Source of the DNA: Verrucomicrobiales bacterium
GTDB taxonomy: Bacteria; Verrucomicrobiota; Verrucomicrobiia; Limisphaerales; F1-80-MAGS106
Assembly (NCBI GenBank): GCA_947487925.1
Contig: CANLCA010000295.1
Coordinates: 1 to 5,028 of the forward strand
Reading direction: 5' to 3'
DNA: 5,028 nucleotides
Position 1 is the stretch's first letter. Every line of letters begins with the position of its first letter. Position numbers and translations under genes: made by a program. Of this stretch, positions 1-5,028 are shown in pieces. Below the pieces are notes generated by a model that was given only the letters and a program-made list of their open reading frames with translations, was not told where the DNA came from and did no database searches.

Positions 1-3000
1 CCCAGCCGTGGCTGGCATGGTGTATCTGGAGGTGGTTCAGCACGGAGGGTCCCGTGGTGTGCTCGAAGCTGATCCCTCCCCAATAATCCGGCCCGCGCCC
101 GGTGAAGATCACTGGTTTGGCAGCGGTTCCGTTGACACGGAGCATTCCCTGCACCCGAAGGTGTGCGCCCGAGGGGATGCGCAACTCGACTCCCGCACCC
201 ACGATCAGTTGGGCGTTCGGTGCGATCACCAGATCGCTTGTGAGGACGTAGGCGGCGTCGGTTGCCGAGAGAACCACAGTGGACTCGATGCGGTCCGGCA
301 ACAGATGTTCGATCGTTCGCACGAAATGGGCTCTGACCTCAAGCGGAGCCGTGAGTGTTACCCTGCGCTCTGGGCCGGCGGTCCCGTCTTCCCAACCGGC
401 GAAGACGTATCCTGGAGCGGGTTCCGCAAGAAGATCCGCGGGCAGGCGGTCGAAAAGCTGGATCACCCCGGGAAACACCGGCACTCCTTCGATGAGCACG
501 CGGCCTCCCCGTGGCTCCGAAAGGGTCAGTGTCAGCGGTTGCGTGCCCAAAAGGTTCAGCGCCCTCCGCAATTCTTCGATCATGGTCGCGGGCCGTTGTG
601 CCACGAAAGTTTTCACGGACTTCAAGCTGTCGGCGCGCCCTGTCACGGTCATGCCCCCATCGCCGCCCCATCGCTTTTCATGCCTGGGGACTTCGTGGCG
701 GGCTTCGAGGTCGAGTGCGTCGATGATGGCGTCGATGCGTGTCGTCGAAAACGTGGAGGCCAAGTGTGCGGCAAATCGCTGAGCCAGGCGGGTTTTGAAT
801 GCGGAGTTTTGGATGGCTCGCCGCAGGATGGGCTCCTCATTCAAGAGGTTTGAAAGCTCCCCAGCCCTGACGAGGTTCGAGGCTTTGAAGCCTTGATCGA
901 TGTCTGGCAGTAACCACTTCCATTTGGCTCCGGAATGATGCGCCCTCCAGAATTCTCTGTTGTGCCTCCAGCTGGTGTTCATGACGTACGCCTCCACCAC
1001 GATGAAATCGATGTAACTGTCCAGGTCAACCTCGGCTTCCACCCGATTCCAGTTCGTTTGAACCGTGAGATCGTGGGTTGCCATGAAGCTCAACAAATCG
1101 AGCCAGCTGTTGGTGCCGCCCTTCACCGCTTCCAATTTGACCACGGTGGAATCCACATGGGCGTAGCCCAGGTGATCATACTCGCTTGAGAGCAGACGGT
1201 ATTTTCCCGCAAACCAGCCTTCGTCGTACTTTTGCCGGATCTCGTGAAGTCCGAAGTAAGCGCCGTTGATGAAAACGATGCTAGGCCGATAGCCCTGGGC
1301 GTCGATGCGTAATTGACCTTCCGCGATGAACGGCAGCAGGGCGTCCCGCAGCATGTCCGTTTTCCAGCTGTCTCCCCCGTTTCGGAACGTGATCAGTGTG
1401 TGGTCCGCCAATTTGGAACCCGGAAACAGGTCGTAATGGATGGCGTCGTCGCCAAATTTGCTGCGCATGTGAATATTCAAGGGTCGCTGCGCAACGGCCC
1501 AGCTATTCTCCGCACCGATGGTGGCACCCGCCTTGACCTTAAACCCGAGCGCACCCCCAGGCTCAAAAAACTCGACGGAACAGGGGACCTCTTTGTTCTT
1601 ATAGACATCCCGCAATGTTCCACCGATGGTGACGGGTTCATGCTGGTTGTAGTAGATGCCGATCCGGTCACCGAAGAGGGTTGTGGGATCCGCGACGAAC
1701 GAGATGATCGGCACGGTTCCAGGGGTCTCCCCGATAAAGTAGGTGCGCGTTTCAACCGGCCCGGGGAGCTTGCCCGCCTCGATCACGCGGGCCCGCAAAA
1801 CCTCGGTTTTTGTAATGCTCAGAGGCGTTGAATAAGTCGGCGAAACGCTGCGTGGCAGGCTCCCATCCAATGTGTAGTGGATGACACCCGCAGACGAGGA
1901 GAGCGCGACCACTTGGCTGGAGGAATAGAATCCGCCGGCGAGGGATGGCGAAACTTTGCCCGAGATCTTCCGTAGATCATCGACCGCTGCCCCTGAGTTT
2001 TCGGCCCCAGGAGTTGCCTCCGAAAACTGCCGCCACATTGCGGGGTTCACGGGATCCCGTCCATAGGTCACGTCCGCCACTTGGAAGGGAAATGTCACCG
2101 AGTCGACCACCGCGTGGGCGCTTTGAAACTCGAGAGACATGCCTAAGTCGAAACTGACATCGGAACTGTTGGCGGCTGATTGATGGACCTCCACCGCGAT
2201 GATGTTCGGGCCCGATTTGACAAAGTTCCCCGCGAATGTGCGTGTCGAAAAGAGATCCTCCTCGGCTTCCCCGATCGTGGCGCTGGCGAGCGTGCTTGCC
2301 GTGAGAGCTCCGGCCGGCATGTTCTGGCGGAAAAGCTCCGTGCCGTTCAGATAAACCACGGCTCCATCATCCGCCAGCAACCGCACGGTCATAGAGTTGA
2401 CCTGTTGGAGTGGGGAGAAGGTGAAGGAGTGCCGGTAATAGGAAGTGATGGGGTGATTGTTCGCTTCCGGCCCTGCATTGAGGACAGTGGCTTCATCGCC
2501 GTCTCCGTATCCCAGAGGGGCTGCGCCTTCGGCCCAGCTGGAATCGTCAAAGCCGAGCGTGTTCCAGTCGGCAGCAGGGGGATCGATGGAGTCGAAATAG
2601 CGCCAGCGAGTGACCGAGCCTTGGTTCGGTGGAACGGGCCCGGCCGCTGTGATCAGGTCGAGTTTCACGATCCCCTCCGCGCGGCTTAACACCAGGGTTT
2701 CTCCGGCGGAGGCGAGGGAGAAACTGGTGTGGTATTCGGCCGGGGAAAAGTTGCGCCACGGCCAGTAGCCACGCGGGAAAATGCCCCCCGGACCGGCGTT
2801 GTGCCCATCCGCCCAGATCACTAGAAAACCACCGGCTGGAATTGTGGCGCCTGCGGGAATTGCCCATTGGGTCGGGTTCGCCGGATCATCGCTCAAGTAA
2901 TAACCATCCAGTGCTACCGGCACCTCTGCTGTGTTGCGCAGTTCGATCCAGTCCGGGTAATCCTCGAAATCCACGATCGCCGGCACGCTGGTGGTGTTGA

Positions 3001-3169
3001 CCGCCTGAATCTCGTTGATCTGCACCGATGGGGCGCCTGTGAGATCGAGACACAGGACGAACGGCAGCCAAAGCCAAGCCAGCAGGCTTGCGCCTGAACA
3101 CTGCCAACAAAGCGCAAGACCAGAGGGCCGCCAGAGGTGCAGCGATATTTGGACCATTGGACTGAGCAT
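1..3169 (-). CDS. Large secreted LTD / CotH-kinase-like multidomain protein (C-terminus off window)
   Basis: I translated this frame completely: 1056 codons with no stop, leaving the window before the C-terminus. Residues about 27-45 are a hydrophobic export segment (LLAWLWLPFVLCLDLTG). Residues about 48-165 resemble a lamin-tail domain (VQINEIQAVN, DYPDWIELRN, LDGYYLSDDP). Residues about 187-350 look like a galactose-binding-type jelly roll (WNTLGFDDSSW, YYRHSFTF, LLADDGAVVYLNG). Residues about 405-478 match chitobiase C-terminal-like modules (IHYTLDGSLP). Residues about 484-765 are a CotH kinase-like domain (LFGDRIGIYYN, RPLNIHMRSKFG, FRNGGDSWKTDMLRDAL, NGAYFGLHEIR, KWLLPDID). Residues about 877-950 resemble an InlB B-repeat (GYVFAGWEDGT). 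From about 955 a parallel beta-helix begins (GVELRIPSGAHLRVQGML, PVIFTGRG, WGGISF). In Bacillus, CotH phosphorylates spore-coat proteins. In environmental Verrucomicrobiota and Planctomycetota, proteins of this layout are secreted and their function is unknown. The usual CotH catalytic Asp position is Ser733. I chose the ATG at 3169 because GGTGA lies 10 nt upstream; the ATG at 3157 is an alternative. Family assignment is firm, function is not. Confidence 0.93.
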   Translation of the reverse strand, partial: MLSPMVQISLHLWRPSGLALCWQCSGASLLAWLWLPFVLCLDLTGAPSVQINEIQAVNTTSVPAIVDFEDYPDWIELRNTAEVPVALDGYYLSDDPANPTQWAIPAGATIPAGGFLVIWADGHNAGPGGIFPRGYWPWRNFSPAEYHTSFSLASAGETLVLSRAEGIVKLDLITAAGPVPPNQGSVTRWRYFDSIDPPAADWNTLGFDDSSWAEGAAPLGYGDGDEATVLNAGPEANNHPITSYYRHSFTFSPLQQVNSMTVRLLADDGAVVYLNGTELFRQNMPAGALTASTLASATIGEAEEDLFSTRTFAGNFVKSGPNIIAVEVHQSAANSSDVSFDLGMSLEFQSAHAVVDSVTFPFQVADVTYGRDPVNPAMWRQFSEATPGAENSGAAVDDLRKISGKVSPSLAGGFYSSSQVVALSSSAGVIHYTLDGSLPRSVSPTYSTPLSITKTEVLRARVIEAGKLPGPVETRTYFIGETPGTVPIISFVADPTTLFGDRIGIYYNQHEPVTIGGTLRDVYKNKEVPCSVEFFEPGGALGFKVKAGATIGAENSWAVAQRPLNIHMRSKFGDDAIHYDLFPGSKLADHTLITFRNGGDSWKTDMLRDALLPFIAEGQLRIDAQGYRPSIVFINGAYFGLHEIRQKYDEGWFAGKYRLLSSEYDHLGYAHVDSTVVKLEAVKGGTNSWLDLLSFMATHDLTVQTNWNRVEAEVDLDSYIDFIVVEAYVMNTSWRHNREFWRAHHSGAKWKWLLPDIDQGFKASNLVRAGELSNLLNEEPILRRAIQNSAFKTRLAQRFAAHLASTFSTTRIDAIIDALDLEARHEVPRHEKRWGGDGGMTVTGRADSLKSVKTFVAQRPATMIEELRRALNLLGTQPLTLTLSEPRGGRVLIEGVPVFPGVIQLFDRLPADLLAEPAPGYVFAGWEDGTAGPERRVTLTAPLEVRAHFVRTIEHLLPDRIESTVVLSATDAAYVLTSDLVIAPNAQLIVGAGVELRIPSGAHLRVQGMLRVNGTAAKPVIFTGRGPDYWGGISFEHTTGPSVLNHLQIHHASHGW

Positions 3170-3178
3170 TGGATTGAG
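3155..3178. repeat. 12-bp imperfect tandem duplication carrying both candidate start codons
   Basis: CATTGGACTGAG (3155-3166) is followed directly by CATTGGATTGAG (3167-3178), identical at 11 of 12 positions. Read on the minus strand each unit ends in ATG, so the duplication provides two in-frame start codons four codons apart (peptides LNPM and LSPM) for the CotH-like gene. It probably arose by replication slippage and keeps the frame. Confidence 0.8.
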
Positions 3179-3179
3179 T

Positions 3180-3184
3180 TCACC
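3180..3184 (-). promoter_or_regulatory. Weak ribosome binding site for the CotH-like gene (GGTGA)
   Basis: GGTGA on the minus strand lies 10 nt before the ATG at 3169 and 22 nt before the alternative ATG at 3157. It is the only purine-rich Shine-Dalgarno-like stretch near either codon, so it favours the upstream start. The match is short and the spacing is at the long end of normal. Confidence 0.33.
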
Positions 3185-3207
3185 GTGGAGTCGATTAGGT
3201 TCGTTCG

Positions 3208-3237
3208 ATGTTATCCGAAGAGCATGGCCGGTGCCAA
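3208..3237 (-). promoter_or_regulatory. Probable sigma70-type promoter of the CotH-like gene
   Basis: On the minus strand, TTGGCA (3237-3232, 5 of 6 matches to the -35 consensus) is followed after 18 nt by TAACAT (3213-3208, 4 of 6 matches to -10, including the key T, A and final T). The -10 box ends 38 nt before the ATG at 3169, which would give a leader of about 30 nt. The position and spacing are what a promoter for this gene should have. This is a consensus match only; the organism's own promoter preferences are unknown. Confidence 0.42.
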
Positions 3238-3514
3238 GGGCGTTGGTAAACGATCTTTTTTCACCCCAGACTCAGGCAGAGCGATTTTGCAAGAAGAGGA
3301 ATGTCGACGTTGCTTCATCCGGCCCCTGATCGAAAAGCAGGGAGACTGGGCTTGGCGCGGGGCTCCCGCGAGGCCGCACGGTTCAAAGCGACCATGTTTT
3401 CCGAAGAAAATTGGTTAACCCAAAGCGTCGAGCGGCAATTAGATTCAGTGGGATTTGACATTGCCGAATCCATTTCAAGAGGTTCACGAAGGCTGCCTGG
3501 ACCCAACTTCGTGA

Positions 3515-3543
3515 TTGCCGCTTCGCCGGTCTCAGACTATAGG
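3515..3543 (+). promoter_or_regulatory. Weak candidate promoter for the GATase-like membrane protein gene
   Basis: TTGCCG (3515-3520, 4 of 6 matches to -35) and TATAGG (3538-3543, 4 of 6 matches to -10) are separated by 17 nt and lie just upstream of the ATG at 3567. Transcription would start near 3550 and give a leader under 20 nt. It is the best-spaced pair I found in front of this gene, but each box is a poor match and the leader would be short. Confidence 0.25.
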
Positions 3544-3566
3544 CATTGGGGGCCAAAACAAAGGCG

Positions 3567-5028
3567 ATGAAAACATTCTTTCCCTGCCGTTCCTTGCGCT
3601 GGTTCATCGGCCTCTGTTGTGCCTGGGTCAATCTCTTCTTTTGCCCGTTTGCGCGCGCGGAGATTCAGTTCGATGTTTTCCTGGGATACGAAGGTCTGGT
3701 TCGAGAGGGTGCTTGGTTTCCGATAGCGGTGGAGATCCACAACGACGGCCCTTCTTTCGATGCCGTGTTCGAGATCTCGCCGGCTTATGTCGGGAATTCC
3801 CAGGTGCGCCGTGTTCAAGTGGAACTGCCTTCCAACACCCGAAAACGGTTCTTTGTACCCGTTTTCGGGTCGACCGGGAGGATGGCAAGCTGGAACGCGC
3901 GTCTGTTGGATTCCAAAGGCAAAATCCGTGCCGAACGTGCGTCCCTGCGACCCAATGATGTGGCTTGGGAAGCCCCTTTGATGGGGGCGGTTCCCAGGTC
4001 GTTCACCACGGCCCCTACTCTGCCTGAGATGAAGACGCCGCAGGCGGAGTCCCAACCTCGGGTTGGACGCATCACCGCCGAGCTTTTTCCCGATAACCCC
4101 ATCACTCTGGAGGCCTTGTCCGCGCTCTATCTGAACTCGGAAAAGGCCATCGACTTCAAAGCCCCCCAGCAGGCGGCCTTGGTGGCATGGGTCCATGCCG
4201 GAGGCCACCTCTTTCTCAGCATCGAACAGCCTTCGGATGTCAACTCCCTCCCCTGGCTCAAGCAGCTTGTTCCGGGTGAAATCCAAGGTCTGGTCGGCCT
4301 TCCCATGAAGGGGGAATTGGACAGGTGGATCAAGGAGGGACTCGTTTCAAAAGCGTCTCCTGAAAGCGGATCTCGCGCTCAAGAGCGCAGCGGTCTGCCC
4401 AACCGCCAGGTCAGGAGACCCGCAAACCCCCGAGCCGCCAAGCCCGTCGCCACGTTCCAGAACCCCTACGCCGCTTTGACCGAGGACCTTTCCTTCAGCG
4501 CCGCGACTCTTTCCGTCGCCCGTTTTGTCCCTACGGACGCAAAGCCCGTTGTGGTCTGTGGAGAGGTGCCCGTTGTGGTGTCCGCCAACCGCGGCGCCGG
4601 AAAGGTCACTCTGATCCTTTTCAGCCCGGAACGGGAACCGTTTAAATCCTGGAAAAACAAGGCGTGGTTTTGGGCTCGAATCATGGAAATCCCGGAATCC
4701 ACCTGGGTGCCCCAGAATGCCCGCTACGGGGGACGAAGCCTGGACGGGGTTTTCGGAGCGATGATCGACAGCAGGCAGGCCAGCAAGTTGCCGGTCAAAT
4801 GGCTTTTGGGCATCCTGGGCATCTACATGATCGTCATCGGCCCATTCGATCATTACCTGCTGAAAAAGCTCAACCGTCAGATGCTCACGTGGATCACTTT
4901 TCCCCTGTACGTGATCTCCTTTTCACTGCTGATCTACTTCATAGGATACAAATTGCGGGCGGGCGAAACCGAATGGAACGAGCTGCACGTGGTGGACATT
5001 CTTCCCCGGGGCGACGGCGCGGAGTGGC
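3567..5028 (+). CDS. Membrane-anchored GATase-like protein with GPxDxxxLKK two-helix hairpin (C-terminus off window)
   Basis: The frame is open for 487 codons to the window end. An in-frame stop at 3540-3542 leaves the ATG at 3567 as the best start; a TTG at 3546 is the only other choice I saw. Residues 1-31 form a Sec signal peptide with a likely cut after Ala-Arg-Ala31. Residues 32-130 are a beta-rich domain (FLGYEGLVREGAWFPIAVEI). Residues about 165-260 and 325-375 look like a class I glutamine amidotransferase fold (QQAALVAWVHAGGHLFLSIE; LFSPEREPFKSW), but I see no nucleophilic Cys in the expected place, so a catalytic role is doubtful. A Pro/Arg-rich linker (261-298) interrupts it. Helices at about 410-426 and 441-460 flank GPFDHYLLKKLNRQ, whose positive charges predict a cytoplasmic turn and return the C-terminus outside. 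From family knowledge, such proteins are often encoded beside MoxR ATPase, DUF58 and BatA-type von Willebrand proteins. None of these is in the window. Shine-Dalgarno support is weak (GGGGG 14 nt upstream). The molecular role is unknown. Confidence 0.92.
   Translation, partial: MKTFFPCRSLRWFIGLCCAWVNLFFCPFARAEIQFDVFLGYEGLVREGAWFPIAVEIHNDGPSFDAVFEISPAYVGNSQVRRVQVELPSNTRKRFFVPVFGSTGRMASWNARLLDSKGKIRAERASLRPNDVAWEAPLMGAVPRSFTTAPTLPEMKTPQAESQPRVGRITAELFPDNPITLEALSALYLNSEKAIDFKAPQQAALVAWVHAGGHLFLSIEQPSDVNSLPWLKQLVPGEIQGLVGLPMKGELDRWIKEGLVSKASPESGSRAQERSGLPNRQVRRPANPRAAKPVATFQNPYAALTEDLSFSAATLSVARFVPTDAKPVVVCGEVPVVVSANRGAGKVTLILFSPEREPFKSWKNKAWFWARIMEIPESTWVPQNARYGGRSLDGVFGAMIDSRQASKLPVKWLLGILGIYMIVIGPFDHYLLKKLNRQMLTWITFPLYVISFSLLIYFIGYKLRAGETEWNELHVVDILPRGDGAEW
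3837..3870. repeat. Perfect 12-bp inverted repeat with 10-nt loop inside the coding sequence
   Basis: ACCCGAAAACGG (3837-3848) and CCGTTTTCGGGT (3859-3870) are exact reverse complements around the loop TTCTTTGTAC. The hairpin lies in the GATase-like membrane protein gene, covering about codons 91-102 (TRKRFFVPVFGS). There is no T-run directly after the right arm, so it is not a standard terminator. It may be a chance product of codon choice, an mRNA structure or a binding site. Confidence 0.85.

Larger units (their letters stand above)
3170..3566. other. Divergent intergenic region, 397 bases
   Basis: This spacer separates the two divergent genes. It holds the candidate promoters and the weak ribosome binding site listed separately, part of the 12-bp duplication, a T6 run at 3256-3261, and an isolated perfect TTGACA at 3455-3460 with no -10 box at usable spacing. 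A reading frame at 3301-3570 (89 codons, plus strand) overlaps the next gene's ATG as ATGA, but it has no recognisable domain and no properly spaced ribosome binding site. I see no tRNA, convincing terminator or mobile-element end. The middle part (about 3240-3450) is unexplained. Confidence 0.7.

Noticed and set aside
8..853. Plus-strand open frame of 281 codons
   Set aside because: It lies wholly antisense to the CotH-like gene, whose frame shows continuous recognisable domains. The 281-residue product has no coherent motif and is a by-product of GC-rich codon use.
3232..3261. Short TGCCAA/TTGGTA stem followed by a T6 run, resembling a terminator
   Set aside because: The stem is weak with a G-U pair, the T-run starts several bases after it, no plus-strand gene ends here, and it overlaps the -35 box of the minus-strand gene.
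3414..3421. GGTTAACC palindrome in the intergenic region
   Set aside because: It is an isolated 8-bp palindrome with no extended symmetry or second copy nearby, so it is not enough to call an operator.
3455..3460. Perfect TTGACA -35 box upstream of the membrane-protein gene
   Set aside because: At 15-19 nt spacing downstream there is only CAAGAG/AAGAGG/GAGGTT-like sequence and no -10 match, so it is not a promoter by consensus.
3537..4286. Minus-strand open frame of 249 codons
   Set aside because: It is antisense to the membrane-protein gene, which has a signal peptide, family motifs and transmembrane helices. The antisense product is Arg/Gly-rich with no recognisable domain.
4375..4388. 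GCGCTC-AA-GAGCGC inverted repeat
   Set aside because: A 6-bp stem with a 2-nt loop in GC-rich coding sequence is expected by chance, and the loop is too tight for a good hairpin.
4347..4853. Minus-strand open frame of 168 codons
   Set aside because: It is also antisense to the membrane-protein gene, opposite its linker and first transmembrane helix. It shows no domain.

Overview
The window holds two large protein-coding genes transcribed divergently from a 397-base spacer. Both run off the window, one at each end. No RNA gene, insertion sequence, CRISPR array or tRNA is visible. Base composition is fairly GC-rich by eye. The left gene is a secreted multidomain protein of the lamin-tail/CotH type and the right gene is a membrane-anchored GATase-like protein of the type found near MoxR/BatA genes. 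Together they suggest a bacterium of the Planctomycetota-Verrucomicrobiota group, most likely a verrucomicrobial lineage. This is an inference from gene content, since no phylogenetic marker is present.

Positions 1-3169, minus strand: one uninterrupted reading frame of at least 1056 codons, translated end to end without a stop. In order it shows an N-terminal signal/anchor segment, a lamin-tail-like domain, a jelly-roll (galactose-binding-like) beta domain, a chitobiase C-terminal-like domain, a CotH kinase-like domain, an InlB-B-repeat-like module and the first coils of a probable right-handed beta-helix. The C-terminus lies outside the window. The CotH domain appears to lack a catalytic aspartate and may be a pseudokinase.

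Positions 3170-3566: divergent intergenic region. It contains a reasonable sigma70-like promoter for the left gene, a weaker candidate for the right gene, and a 12-bp tandem duplication that supplies two alternative in-frame ATG codons at the start of the left gene. One small reading frame (3301-3570) overlaps the right gene's start by ATGA but has little support.

Positions 3567-5028, plus strand: at least 487 codons of a membrane protein with a signal peptide, an extracytoplasmic beta domain, a GATase-like alpha/beta region without visible catalytic residues, and two transmembrane helices around a conserved GPxDxxxLKK turn. An unusually perfect 12-bp inverted repeat with a 10-nt loop sits inside its coding sequence.

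Both products are predicted to act at or outside the cytoplasmic membrane. Nothing in the window shows that they work together. Divergent promoters allow, but do not prove, co-regulation. No clearly new system is evident. The points most worth checking are the degenerate CotH active site, the intragenic hairpin and the unusual start region of the left gene.
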